Below, piece after piece: positions 21,949 through 30,654 of a stretch of 45,289 nt of DNA. Source of the DNA: Cyanobacteria bacterium UBA4641 (GTDB lineage Bacteria; Cyanobacteriota; Vampirovibrionia; Gastranaerophilales; Gastranaerophilaceae). Every line of letters begins with the position of its first letter. The stretch's first letter is position 1. The notes under the pieces were generated by a model. The model was not told the origin of the DNA. It did not search any database and saw only the letters and a list, made by a program, of their open reading frames with translations. The DNA lies in NCBI GenBank assembly GCA_002405805.1, contig DHMN01000014.1, positions 8,604 to 53,892 on the forward strand. The letters run 5' to 3'. The position numbers were made by a program, and so were the translations under genes.

Positions 21949-22626
21949 TTAAACAATCTCAAGAAGTTTGGCTTTGTAAAAATTCAGAATTTCAGACTTT
22001 GCATTGAGTTCAAGCATTTTGAGTTCGGATTTTTGTTTCCAATCCATATACCCACACGTCAAAGGTAAAAATCCAATCGGATTATCAGGAAAGTCACGAC
22101 AAATTTGCGGTCTGCTCTCATAATCAGGGCATTTGTTATCACTTGTAACTTTTGGACAATGGTAATAGTAATATTTACCATCAATTTCGCTATTTTGCAA
22201 AAATTCCACATACTGAGGAAAAACCTTTTTGACTTCGTCCAAATCATCATAAGGAATAAAAGTTTTTACAAATTGAGCGGCAAAATTATCGCTCTGACTG
22301 GCTTTTTGATTTAATTCAACAGGCGAAAATTCACTTACTGCAAATTTACAACAAACCCCACAACCAACACAGTGAGAATTTTTGCGCAAGTTTTTTACTG
22401 ACTGCAATTCATTAGGAATTTTTGAAAGTTCTCTATTTATAAATTCCAACACGGATAACTGCCAAAGCTTACCATCAGAACCTTGAAGATATTTATCAAA
22501 AATTTCACCCTCAAGACTTTTTGGTCTGAGTTCAACAATTTGAGCCAACAAACTATTTGCAAATTCAAGAAAAACTTTCCTGTAATTTGCCTGCAAGTCA
22601 GCTAAATGAGAGGTCAAATTTTCCAT
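21949..22626 (-). CDS. YkgJ-family zinc/iron-chelating cysteine-cluster protein
   Basis: A 225-residue protein with the YkgJ (CxxCxxCC) pattern: CVGCGVCCKFAVSEFSPVE (~84-102), then CPKVTSDNKCPDYESRPQICRDFP (~155-178). Together these give the eight or so cysteines expected to bind a metal or FeS cluster. An ~80-residue helical N-terminal extension precedes the cluster. Biochemical function of the family is not established. It is 11 nt after the phosphoesterase gene and 27 nt before rlmN, so it is operonic with both. Confidence 0.9.
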   Translation of the reverse strand: MENLTSHLADLQANYRKVFLEFANSLLAQIVELRPKSLEGEIFDKYLQGSDGKLWQLSVLEFINRELSKIPNELQSVKNLRKNSHCVGCGVCCKFAVSEFSPVELNQKASQSDNFAAQFVKTFIPYDDLDEVKKVFPQYVEFLQNSEIDGKYYYYHCPKVTSDNKCPDYESRPQICRDFPDNPIGFLPLTCGYMDWKQKSELKMLELNAKSEILNFYKAKLLEIV

Positions 22627-22637
22627 CGCAACACCGC

Positions 22638-23372
22638 TTAGATATGACGTTCAATCGGATTTAGCAACAAATCAGCAAGCCTGTCTGCTCCGACAAAACC
22701 TCTTTGAGACATAATTTGAGCAGCTAAAACATTGTCATAATCAACAAATCTGTGACGAACTTCAAATGAACCTTGAGAAAAATCGACAATCGCATAACAT
22801 GCTTTTGGTTGAGGGGTCATTGGACGTCCTACACTACCGACATTTACAACTGTTTGATTTGTATTTGTTTGATATCCGCAAGGAACGTGTGTGTGACCGC
22901 AAAGAATCAATTTTTCTGTAGTACCTTGAATAATTTCTTCAACCACATCAATTGGCATTTCTGGCAAAATATCTTCATTATTTGCACGAGGGGAACCGTG
23001 AACCAATAAAACCGTACAGCCTTCAACTTCAAAACTCAACATTGGAGGAAGTTCAGCTAAATATGCTCTATGCGCATCATCCAAAGCTAAAACATCATCA
23101 GCAATAGCATTTGCCATAACAGGATATTGAGCCTCCAAAAAATCAATAACCTCTGGACCGTACTGAGCAATCATTTTGTCTGTATTACCTTGGATTACAG
23201 TCCAAGTATTTTGAGCCATCACATAATCAGTAACCTCTTTTGGTTGAGGTCCTGCCAGTGCGATATCACCCAAGCAAAATACATGCTCACAATTTTGATT
23301 AACTACATCATTCATAACCGCCTCAAGTGCTTGCGCGTTGGCGTGTAAGTCAGATAATACCGCAATTCTCAT
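22638..23372 (-). CDS. Metallophosphoesterase, YfcE/MJ0936-like
   Basis: A 244-residue calcineurin-like phosphoesterase with the dinuclear metal site in order: SDLHAN (DxH, ~7-12), CLGDIALAGP (GDxxxxGP, ~34-43), QGNTD (GN(H/T)D-type, ~61-65), LVHGSPR (~124-130) and CGHTHVP (GHTH, ~159-165). The subgroup with GNTD and VNVGSVGRP acts on small phosphodiesters or nucleotides in known members. The natural substrate cannot be told from sequence. It leads the phosphoesterase-ykgJ-rlmN operon and diverges from ispG with only 39 nt between the start codons. Confidence 0.93.
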   Translation of the reverse strand: MRIAVLSDLHANAQALEAVMNDVVNQNCEHVFCLGDIALAGPQPKEVTDYVMAQNTWTVIQGNTDKMIAQYGPEVIDFLEAQYPVMANAIADDVLALDDAHRAYLAELPPMLSFEVEGCTVLLVHGSPRANNEDILPEMPIDVVEEIIQGTTEKLILCGHTHVPCGYQTNTNQTVVNVGSVGRPMTPQPKACYAIVDFSQGSFEVRHRFVDYDNVLAAQIMSQRGFVGADRLADLLLNPIERHI

Positions 23373-23396
23373 AAATCTTTCCCTCTCTTTTTTATG

Positions 23397-23405
23397 TGAT
23401 ACAAT
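23397..23405 (+). promoter_or_regulatory. Extended -10 of ispG, leaderless
   Basis: TGATACAAT matches the extended -10 form TGnTAtAAT with one change. Only 6 nt separate it from the ispG ATG at 23412, so the transcript would begin at or near the start codon. There is no Shine-Dalgarno sequence. Confidence 0.6.
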
Positions 23406-23411
23406 TATTTT

Positions 23412-24467
23412 ATGATAAAAAGAAGAAAATCAAAAGAAATTTCAATAGGAAATGTAAAAATCGGTAATAATAATCCGATTAGTGTGCAATCTATGTGCAA
23501 CACAGACACAAGAGACATTGCACAAACTTCACATCAAATCAGAGAACTGGCTGATGCAGGATGTGAGCTTGTCAGACTTGCCGTACTTAATAAAGATGCG
23601 GCTGAGGCAATCAAAACTTTGGTAAAAACTTCACCTGTTCCGCTGATTGCGGATATTCACTTTGACTACCGTTTAGCAATTCAATGTATTAATAACGGTA
23701 TTTCAGCACTGAGATTGAACCCTGGGAATATCGGCAAACGTGAAAATGTGGAAAAAGTTGTAACTTTAGCCAAACAGCAAAACATTCCAATCAGAATTGG
23801 AGTAAACGCAGGTTCTTTAGAAAAAGACCTGAAAGAAAAGGATATTCCGCTTTCTGAAAAAATGGTTGAAAGTGCGATGAAACATATTCAAATATTAGAA
23901 GATTTGGATTTTGACCAAATTAAAATTTCACTGAAATCATCCGATGTTTTGACAACTATTGAGGCTTATCGTCTTATGGCTCACAAAGTTGATTATCCGT
24001 TCCATCTTGGGGTTACAGAGGCAGGAACTTTGAAAAACGGATTAATTAAATCTGCTGTCGGACTTGGAACACTTTTAGCAGAAGGTATCGGCGATACAAT
24101 AAGAGTTTCTTTGACAGAAAATCCGATAGAAGAAGTTTATGCAGGATTTGAAATTTTGAAAAGTTTGAAAATAAGGCAACACGGAGTCAATTTTGTATCT
24201 TGCCCAACATGCGGAAGAACTCAAATTAATCTGATTGAACTTGCTAAAAAAGTTGAAGACAGATTTAAAAACCTCGATGCTAATATTACAATTGCAACTA
24301 TGGGCTGCGCCGTAAACGGCCCCGGGGAGGCTGCTAATGCTGATTTTGGTATAGCAGGCGGCATCAACGAAGGTTATATATTTAAAAAAGGTGAAATTAT
24401 TGCAAGAGTTCCCGAATCAGAACTTTTGGACAAACTTGAAGAAGTTATTACAAAATCATACAAATAA
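23412..24467 (+). CDS. ispG: 4-hydroxy-3-methylbut-2-enyl diphosphate synthase
   Basis: IspG (GcpE) catalyses the penultimate step of the MEP isoprenoid pathway, reductively opening MEcPP to HMBPP with a [4Fe-4S] cluster. The 351-residue single-barrel bacterial form has the N-terminal signature GNNNPISVQSMCNTDTRDI (~17-35), the barrel with RLNPGNIG (~98-105) and IRIGVNAGSLEKDL, and the cluster ligands CPTCGRTQ (two Cys) and TMGCAVNGPGEA (third Cys plus the catalytic-site Glu). The start codon is directly after an extended -10, so translation is probably leaderless. Confidence 0.97.
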   Translation: MIKRRKSKEISIGNVKIGNNNPISVQSMCNTDTRDIAQTSHQIRELADAGCELVRLAVLNKDAAEAIKTLVKTSPVPLIADIHFDYRLAIQCINNGISALRLNPGNIGKRENVEKVVTLAKQQNIPIRIGVNAGSLEKDLKEKDIPLSEKMVESAMKHIQILEDLDFDQIKISLKSSDVLTTIEAYRLMAHKVDYPFHLGVTEAGTLKNGLIKSAVGLGTLLAEGIGDTIRVSLTENPIEEVYAGFEILKSLKIRQHGVNFVSCPTCGRTQINLIELAKKVEDRFKNLDANITIATMGCAVNGPGEAANADFGIAGGINEGYIFKKGEIIARVPESELLDKLEEVITKSYK

Positions 24468-24503
24468 TATATGACACTTTTTTGTAAACAAATTATAATA
24501 TTG

Positions 24504-24532
24504 TTGCAATGGTTATAAAAAAAAAATATAAT
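24504..24532 (+). promoter_or_regulatory. Sigma-70-type promoter of secreted protein/TPR/GHL10 operon
   Basis: TTGCAA (24504-24509), a 17-nt spacer and TATAAT (24527-24532) make a near-consensus promoter. The spacer includes a run of A. GAGGTG lies just before the ATG at 24555. Confidence 0.8.
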
Positions 24533-24554
24533 TAGGTATAAAAAAGAGGTGACT

Positions 24555-24872
24555 ATGAAAAAATTATTACTGATTGCAATCGCAGCAGCAATTCCTACAA
24601 TCGCAAGTGCAGCAGTTTCTGTAGACCAAGCATCAAACCCTGCAGTTTTGCAAAACAACGGCTACTCTGAAGAAATGACCAATATGGTAAATATGAGTAA
24701 AGCCAGAGCTATGGGTCAAGAATATTACACTAAAGACGAAGCAGCGTTCAAAAAACAAAATAAATTCGTAAGATTTTGGAGAAAATTGTATGTATATACA
24801 GACCCTGCAGCAGAGGATTATTCATTCTATCATCACAACATTGATGCAGTACCAAAATACTCTGATTTATAA
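24555..24872 (+). CDS. Small secreted protein, hypothetical
   Basis: A 105-residue protein with a clear Sec signal peptide (MKKLLLIAIAAAIPTIASAA, probable cleavage after Ala-Ser-Ala near residue 19). The mature part (~86 residues) is polar and helical, with a basic KFVRFWRKLYVYTDP stretch and a His/Tyr-rich end. No known family recognised. The ATG at 24555 is chosen because GAGGTG is 4 nt upstream; a GTG at 24549 is within that ribosome site. It is the first gene of a three-gene unit, and its 3' end overlaps the next ORF. Confidence 0.8.
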   Translation: MKKLLLIAIAAAIPTIASAAVSVDQASNPAVLQNNGYSEEMTNMVNMSKARAMGQEYYTKDEAAFKKQNKFVRFWRKLYVYTDPAAEDYSFYHHNIDAVPKYSDL

Positions 24873-25533
24873 TAAAAAGTTTTTAATAATTCTGTTCGGT
24901 GCTTTTCTTCTATTGGAAAGCACCTGCAGTTTTGATAAGAGTTATGCGGTTGAATATGGTGCGATAAAATATAACAATAATTTTATTGATTATTCAAAAA
25001 TTGATAAAAATGAAACTTTGAAAAAAGCTGATTATTATTTTAACAAAGCACTGACAACCAGAGACGAAAACCAAAAGAAAGATTTTTTATTAAGAGCGAG
25101 CGGTGAGTATTTTATACTTACTCAAATTGACCCAAAAGATTTGTACCCAATAGTCCAAATGGCAAGGGTTTATGATTACGAAGACCAGAACAGTTATGCA
25201 AAAGCTTACTTTTTCAAAGCTCTGAAAATAGATAAACTCAACGCAGATACAAATTACTACTTTGGGGAATATTATTATTCTAGGGATGATTACAAAAGAG
25301 CATTGTATTTTTATAACATAGCTTTTGAAAATGGTAGCAAAGAAAATTTCAATGTACTAATCAAAATGGCTTTGATGTACGAAAAACTGGGAGACCTGCT
25401 AAGAGCAAATCAATATTATAAAAAAGCGTATCTGATGAAACCGAATAGCAGCGCACTTCCTGACAAAATTAGAGAACTTGAAGAGATTAAATACCGCAAT
25501 TCGGGATATTATAGCAAAAGAAGGACAAAATAA
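24844..25533 (+). CDS. Exported TPR-repeat protein
   Basis: An approximately 229-residue protein with an N-terminal hydrophobic export signal (KKFLIILFGAFLLLES) and a helical repeat domain. At least three tetratricopeptide units can be seen from ~85 to ~210: MARVYDYEDQNSYAKAYFFKAL, YYFGEYYYSRDDYKRALYFY and MALMYEKLGDLLRANQYYKK, each with the A-Y/F spacing of TPRs. The true start is uncertain: ATG 24844 has no ribosome site and overlaps the upstream gene by 29 nt, while a CTG/TTG-type start nearer the signal sequence is possible. Its stop overlaps the next ATG by 1 nt. TPR proteins act as periplasmic or outer-membrane scaffolds; the partner may be the glycosidase-like protein downstream. Confidence 0.78.
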   Translation: MQYQNTLIYNKKFLIILFGAFLLLESTCSFDKSYAVEYGAIKYNNNFIDYSKIDKNETLKKADYYFNKALTTRDENQKKDFLLRASGEYFILTQIDPKDLYPIVQMARVYDYEDQNSYAKAYFFKALKIDKLNADTNYYFGEYYYSRDDYKRALYFYNIAFENGSKENFNVLIKMALMYEKLGDLLRANQYYKKAYLMKPNSSALPDKIRELEEIKYRNSGYYSKRRTK

Positions 25534-27398
25534 TGAAAAAAATATATTTAACAATTTTACTTATCGCATTATTTTCTGTCCACCCTTGCGCTCAAGCAGA
25601 AGATAATTACCCTACTGTAAATTTTCCGCTTGATATAACAGAACAAGTCAACGCTTTTACACCTCTAAATATTGATTCTAATGAAGTCGTATTCAAAAAA
25701 AGTACAACAAAAATAAATTCTATTGACCCTAGTTATAGCGCAAGTTTCTACCCCGGAGGGCGCGGAGCGAATAAACTTGTTGTATACACACCAAATTTCG
25801 GTATCCACACAGGAACTAACGAATTTGGAACAGAGGCAATCGTTGAAGATAATATAGTTACCTCTCTTAGCGGTGCTGATTCTACTATTCCGAAAAACGG
25901 ACTTGTAATAAGCGGTCATGGCGTTGCAAAAAATTGGATTACCCAAAATATCACAGTCGGTTCAAAAGTATATGTCGATATCTTAAACAGCACCTTGACC
26001 GTATACACAACCTCTGACAGCTATACTTATGAGGCAAAAGCTAAAATAAAAGAGGCTCAATCAATAATTGATTACTACAAAAGCACGGTTCCGAATTACA
26101 ACCACCAATTACCGGAAAGTCATATTCAAACCGCAGAAAATTATTTAAAGATTGCAGATAACGAAAAACAAAACAGTACAATTTTGCGCCAATATACCGA
26201 AGAGGCAATTGATGCCGCAAATATGGCTATCAAGACATCTTTGCCATACATAAAAACAGAATTAAAAGGAACTTGGATTAGACCTACAGAAACCTCAAAA
26301 GAACAAATCATAGCAACTCTTGACAACATTAAAGCCGAAGGGTTTAACAGTGTATTTTTGGAAACTTATTTTCACGGAAAAACAATTTTCCCTAGCAAAA
26401 CTATGAACAAATACGGCTTTACTGTTCAAAATGAAAACTTTGAAGGTTTTGACCCACTGGATGTTTGGATAAAAGAGGCTCACAAACGAGATATCAAAGT
26501 CCACATTTGGTTTCAATCATTCTATGTTGGGAATCAACCACCTGAATCAAATCCGTCAAGTATACTTTCAGTCCGTCCGGACTGGGGAAACAAGACAAAG
26601 AAATTTGCCTCATCTCCGACAGCAACAAAATCTGTATCTGAACATAACGGCTATTTCATTGACCCTGCAAACCCTGAAGTTCAGGAGTTTTTGCTTGAGT
26701 TGCTCGATGAAATCATCACAACTTACAAACCTGATGGTATAAACCTTGATTATATCAGATATCCTAACGCAACAGCAGGCAACGACCAAAACGCTTGGGG
26801 ATTCACCGAATACGCAAGAAATGACTTCAAATCAGTTTATGGAGTTGACCCTGTAGATTTGACAACAGCAGATGCAAATTGGTATGACTGGAACCAATAC
26901 CGCAGAAACAACATCACAAACTTTGTAAAAAAAGTCGGCAAATTAGGAAGAGAAAAAAATGTGTATATCAGCGCTGTTATTTTCCCAGATTTGGCATCTG
27001 CTTTAGCATCAAAACAACAAGATTGGAGAACTTGGTCTGCTAACAGTTATATTGATGGTTTCACTCCGCTATTTTTGACCTATGACCCCAAAATGCTTGC
27101 ATCTATGATGAACGATGTTATGCGAATCAAAGCACCTTGCACAGACCTTTATGCAGGGCTATTTGTAACATTTATGGGCGGAGCTCCGGAAGATTTAATC
27201 CGACAAATTTATCAAACAAGAATAATGAACGCTAATGGAGTTATTATATTTGACTACGCGCATACAACACCGGTTTACGCATCTACATTGATGGCAAGTG
27301 TGTTTAATGAGCAAAAGCCAAAATCTCAAACCGTTGCGCAAAAAAAAAAGAAGTGGTGGAAGAAAAACAAGAAAGAAAGCCTTCAACAGGCAGGGTAA
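25533..27398 (+). CDS. Secreted family-10 glycosidase-like (GHL10) protein
   Basis: A 621-residue protein with a signal peptide (~1-22). Residues ~30-170 contain a domain with TNEFGTEAIV and VISGHGVAKNWI that commonly precedes GHL10 in cyanobacterial proteins, followed by a helical linker (~170-245). The GHL10/DUF187 TIM-barrel region (~245-585) starts with KGTWIRPT, then GFNSVFLETYFHGK, DVWIKEAHKRDIKVHIWFQ, and the likely active-site strand DGINLDYIRYPN (~405). The C-terminus is a basic KKKKWWKKNKK tail. The family is predicted to act on polysaccharide or peptidoglycan-derived glycans in the envelope. Substrate unknown. It is translationally coupled to the TPR gene. Confidence 0.87.
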   Translation: MKKIYLTILLIALFSVHPCAQAEDNYPTVNFPLDITEQVNAFTPLNIDSNEVVFKKSTTKINSIDPSYSASFYPGGRGANKLVVYTPNFGIHTGTNEFGTEAIVEDNIVTSLSGADSTIPKNGLVISGHGVAKNWITQNITVGSKVYVDILNSTLTVYTTSDSYTYEAKAKIKEAQSIIDYYKSTVPNYNHQLPESHIQTAENYLKIADNEKQNSTILRQYTEEAIDAANMAIKTSLPYIKTELKGTWIRPTETSKEQIIATLDNIKAEGFNSVFLETYFHGKTIFPSKTMNKYGFTVQNENFEGFDPLDVWIKEAHKRDIKVHIWFQSFYVGNQPPESNPSSILSVRPDWGNKTKKFASSPTATKSVSEHNGYFIDPANPEVQEFLLELLDEIITTYKPDGINLDYIRYPNATAGNDQNAWGFTEYARNDFKSVYGVDPVDLTTADANWYDWNQYRRNNITNFVKKVGKLGREKNVYISAVIFPDLASALASKQQDWRTWSANSYIDGFTPLFLTYDPKMLASMMNDVMRIKAPCTDLYAGLFVTFMGGAPEDLIRQIYQTRIMNANGVIIFDYAHTTPVYASTLMASVFNEQKPKSQTVAQKKKKWWKKNKKESLQQAG

Positions 27399-27508
27399 TA
27401 ATGTCCACCAACAATAAAGGATTTTGGGTGTTTACTAAGCAGTAATTCAGAGGGCTAGAGGGCAGACGAAGTAAGTCACAGATTTTGGGAAATTGGTGGA
27501 CTAGGATT

Positions 27509-27732
27509 TGTCATTCCGAATTTAGTTCGGAATCCTTTCAATAATCAGGATTCATCAATAGTGACATTTGTTGAATATTAATTATGGAAAAGATTCTGAA
27601 TCAGCTCAGTCTGCGCCCGCATACAGGCTCACACATTTCGCTCTAGCTCAATGGTTCGCTTTGTAAAGTTCAGAATGACATAGACCAAAGTGTTCAATTT
27701 GAGATTCCGAAACAAGTTCGGAATGTCAATGT
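27509..27732. repeat. TGTCATTCCGAA-family composite repeat, copy F
   Basis: Starts TGTCATTCCGAATTTAGTTC, includes an internal AAGTTCAGAATGACATAG end, and finishes GAGATTCCGAAACAAGTTCG followed by GAATGTCA. At 224 bp it is longer than the other copies and looks like one element inserted in another. Confidence 0.55.
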
Positions 27733-27770
27733 GAGAATATCTTGCCTTCTTGCCCTCTGAAGAATATCTC

Positions 27771-27799
27771 TTTACATCAAACTTTGCTTTTACTATAAT
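27771..27799 (+). promoter_or_regulatory. glyS promoter
   Basis: TTTACA (27771-27776), a 17-nt spacer and TATAAT (27794-27799), about 35 nt upstream of the glyS ATG. AAGGAT lies 6 nt before that ATG. Confidence 0.7.
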
Positions 27800-27833
27800 T
27801 TTAACAGTTAAAGGAAAAAGATAAGGATATAAG

Positions 27834-29822
27834 ATGAGTATTTATTTGTTAGAAGTAGGAACAGAAGAGTTACCATATAAGTTTATTCCACAGGCAATCA
27901 GCCAACTAAAAACAGGATTTACAAACTTTTTAAATGATAACAAAGTTAAGTTTTCAGATATCAAAGTCTATGCTACACCACGCAGACTTGCTGTAATCGT
28001 TGACGGCTTGGAAAACAAAACCGCAGACGAAGAAAAAATCGTTAAAGGTCCAATCAAGACTGTAGCATTTGATGAAAACGGTAATTTAACAAAAGCCGGC
28101 GAAGGTTTCGCAAGAAAAAATAATCTTTCAAAAGACGATTTATATGTTGAAAACAATTATGTTCACGCAAAAATCGTTATCAAAGGCAAATCTATTTCTG
28201 AACTTTTAAAAGAAAATGTTCCGACTTTGTTTATGAAACTTCAAGGTGCTCACTTTATGAGATGGGGCTACAATGAAGAAAAATTCTCTCGTCCAATCAA
28301 ATGGATTGTTTCTATTTTGGACAACGAAGAAGTTAAAATTAAAATCATAGATAAAGAATCTTCTACATACTCAAGAGGTCACAGATTCGACAAACAAGAA
28401 GTCTTAATCACAGACCCTTACAAATACGTTGAAACAATGAGAAGTGTTCACGTAATTGTTGACCAAGAAGAAAGAAAACAAATCATTGTAGAAAAAGCAA
28501 AAGAGGCAGCAGCTAAACTTGGCGCAACTCCTTACTACACAGATGATTTGTTAGAAGAAGTTACTTTTATCACAGAATATCCTGTACCTGCAGTTTGCGA
28601 ATTTGACCCAAGGTATTTGGATATTCCTGAAGAGGTTACTGTTACGGTTATGGCGGTTCATCAAAGATATTTCGCCCTATACAAAGATGGCAAACTTATC
28701 AACAAATTCATCACTATGACAAACTACATCGGTGATAATTTTGAAAACATTGCAGCCGGTAACGTTAGAGTAATCAAGGCAAGACTTGATGATGCCGTAT
28801 TCTTCTTCAACGAAGATACTAAAAAACCTTTGGTTGACTATGTTGAAGCCCTAAAAGGCGTAACTTTCCAAAAAGGTATGGGTTCAATGTTTGACAAAAC
28901 TCAAAGACTTATCAAGTTGTCAAACGACATTGCAAAAGACTTAAATGTTGAATCTAAAGATGTTGAAAGAACTGCATTGTTATGTAAAGCAGATTTGACA
29001 ACAAACCTTGTATTTGAATTTACCGAACTTCAAGGCTTTATCGGTGCTGATTATGCAAGAGTTTCAGGCGAAGATGCGAAAGTTGTTCAAGGTATCAAAG
29101 AACATTACTTCCCACTAAATGCTGAAAGCGAAACAGCAAAAGGTATTGAAGGTCAAATTGTTGGCATCGCGGATAAAATTGATACAGTTTGTGCTGTGTT
29201 TGCAGCAGGCAAAAAACCTACAGGTTCATCTGACCCACTAGGTGTAAGACGTGCAGCACTAGGTGTAATTAGAACTATCTTAGATGGGAACTTAAAAATC
29301 AATATCGACAAATACATCAAAGATGCTCTAAAAGCTCTACCTGTACAAAGAGATTGCGCTGATGAAATCAATGAATTTTTCGTACAAAGAATGATTATTT
29401 TCTTGGCTGATAAGTACAACAAAAACGTACTTGAGGCATGTTCTATGAAAAACCCATTGGCTGACATCGCTGATTACGTAGAAAGAGTAAAAGTTGTGAG
29501 CGAACTTAATGCCCCTCAACTTGTTGAAAACGCAAACAGAGTAATCAGAATATTAAAAGACAACAGCGAAGATTCAATTAACGAAGGCTTTTTCAAAGAA
29601 CAAGCAGAAAAAGATTTGTATGCTACAATTAAAACGGTAAACGAAACAACTGATTACAAAGCTTATTTGAAAGAATTGGAAAATCTTAACCCTGTTGTTA
29701 CAAAATTCTTTGATGATGTTCTTGTCATGGATAAAGATGAAAATGTTAAGAAAAATAGGATTGCTTTGCTAACATTATTAAAGAAAAAATACGAACATTT
29801 AACAGATTTCAGCAAAGTATAG
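27834..29822 (+). CDS. glyS: Glycyl-tRNA synthetase beta subunit
   Basis: The beta subunit of the heterotetrameric (alpha2-beta2) bacterial glycyl-tRNA synthetase, which provides tRNA binding while the alpha subunit (GlyQ) carries the aminoacylation site. At 662 residues it is slightly shorter than the ~690 of E. coli. Visible family blocks: YLLEVGTEELPYKFIP at the N-terminus, YATPRRLAV (~43-51), GPIKTVAFDENGNLTKAGEGFARKN (~65-89), FMRWGYNEEKFSRPIKWIVSIL, TEYPVPAVCEFD, VTVMAVHQRYFALY, and DPLGVRRAALGVIR (~463-476). The alpha gene is not in the window. Confidence 0.96.
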   Translation: MSIYLLEVGTEELPYKFIPQAISQLKTGFTNFLNDNKVKFSDIKVYATPRRLAVIVDGLENKTADEEKIVKGPIKTVAFDENGNLTKAGEGFARKNNLSKDDLYVENNYVHAKIVIKGKSISELLKENVPTLFMKLQGAHFMRWGYNEEKFSRPIKWIVSILDNEEVKIKIIDKESSTYSRGHRFDKQEVLITDPYKYVETMRSVHVIVDQEERKQIIVEKAKEAAAKLGATPYYTDDLLEEVTFITEYPVPAVCEFDPRYLDIPEEVTVTVMAVHQRYFALYKDGKLINKFITMTNYIGDNFENIAAGNVRVIKARLDDAVFFFNEDTKKPLVDYVEALKGVTFQKGMGSMFDKTQRLIKLSNDIAKDLNVESKDVERTALLCKADLTTNLVFEFTELQGFIGADYARVSGEDAKVVQGIKEHYFPLNAESETAKGIEGQIVGIADKIDTVCAVFAAGKKPTGSSDPLGVRRAALGVIRTILDGNLKINIDKYIKDALKALPVQRDCADEINEFFVQRMIIFLADKYNKNVLEACSMKNPLADIADYVERVKVVSELNAPQLVENANRVIRILKDNSEDSINEGFFKEQAEKDLYATIKTVNETTDYKAYLKELENLNPVVTKFFDDVLVMDKDENVKKNRIALLTLLKKKYEHLTDFSKV

Positions 29823-29947
29823 TGCTGATTTCAAGTATTTTGTTAAATTTTGTTAAATTTTGTAAACTTCAATTGTTAAAAAGTCAATTATTTTTTTCAG
29901 GATACTTTAAAATAGTACAAGAAGGTAAAAGAAAATAGAGGTAGAAA

Positions 29948-30265
29948 ATGTTCGACCGACTCAAAAACTTAAAACTCGTACAACGATTAAAGGAAACTGT
30001 AAGCCCAAGACTACGTTGGTTAGCATTTTCCAATAAAAATAACTTAGATAAAAGCACCACAGATTATTTAGAAACTATTAGCGGTGTGGAAAATCTACAA
30101 TCACTTTCTGACGACCTAGAGCTGGAAGCAATGGTCAGAGCCCAACTCAAGCAAGAATTTCCAAACATTGAAAGCATGAAATCTTATGAGTTGTTAGTAG
30201 ATGCAGTAATGCATAATCTTAGAAAAAAACAGCTTCAAGCCGACGATAATCTTGATATCGAATAG
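29948..30265 (+). CDS. Small charged hypothetical protein
   Basis: An unrecognised 105-residue soluble protein of high helical propensity, basic in the first 40 residues (FDRLKNLKLVQRLKETVSPR) and acidic toward the end (LQADDNLDIE). It has no membrane segment or cysteine. GAGGTAGAAA precedes the ATG and a strong terminator follows 24 nt after the stop, so it is a separate short unit after glyS. No function can be proposed. Confidence 0.7.
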   Translation: MFDRLKNLKLVQRLKETVSPRLRWLAFSNKNNLDKSTTDYLETISGVENLQSLSDDLELEAMVRAQLKQEFPNIESMKSYELLVDAVMHNLRKKQLQADDNLDIE

Positions 30266-30285
30266 ATTATCACAACAGTTAAACG

Positions 30286-30318
30286 AAAAATAATACCCAC
30301 AAAGGGTATTATTTTTTT
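30286..30318. terminator. Bidirectional rho-independent terminator
   Basis: AATAATACCC / GGGTATTATT stem (10 bp, extended by A-T pairs), 5-nt loop and T-runs on both strands. It separates the convergent genes at 29948 (plus) and 30328 (minus). Confidence 0.9.
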
Positions 30319-30327
30319 GCTAAAAAA

Positions 30328-30654
30328 TTATTTTGCACAAAGACTTCGCGTCAAATTATAAACCAATTCCAATTTTTCAGGATTATCACAAATTTTAGTA
30401 ATATTTTTATTTATCATTTGAAGTAATTCAGCACAATCTTTCAAATGATTTGTTGCAAACAACTCTTCTGCCGTGATATCAAAAGCATCCAAAATTTTAT
30501 CTAACGTTTCAGCTTTGACAAAATTTTCACCTGTTTCTATACTACTCAAGGCTTTTTGAGATACTTCAATCAACTCAGAAAGTTTTTCTTGAGTGTATCC
30601 TTTTTCTATTCGCATACGTTTTATTTTTTTACCGAGTTCTTTTTTTATGCCCAT
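30328..30654 (-). CDS. XRE-family HTH transcriptional regulator
   Basis: A 108-residue protein with an N-terminal Cro/C1 HTH (~8-62: GKKIKRMRIEKGYTQEKLSELI, then the recognition helix QKALSSIETGENFVK), closely similar in layout to the regulator at 8347-8661. Its tail (~68-108) ends EKLELVYNLTRSLCAK, matching the ENLTRLMYKFYRSVKY tail of that protein in pattern. It diverges from the hypothetical gene at 30872, whose promoter region it may control, though I see no palindrome there as clear as at the pilin loci. Confidence 0.87.
   Translation of the reverse strand: MGIKKELGKKIKRMRIEKGYTQEKLSELIEVSQKALSSIETGENFVKAETLDKILDAFDITAEELFATNHLKDCAELLQMINKNITKICDNPEKLELVYNLTRSLCAK

Larger units (their letters stand above)
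27399..27833. other. Repeat-filled intergenic region before glyS
   Basis: This 435-base gap contains a purine-rich AGAGGGCTAGAGGGCAG tract (27450-27466), a composite TGTCATTCCGAA element (27509-27732), a CTTGCCTTCTTGCCCTCTGA tract (27750-27769) and the glyS promoter. The interior of the composite element, near 27610-27660, is locally GC-richer. No coding region is supported. Confidence 0.65.
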
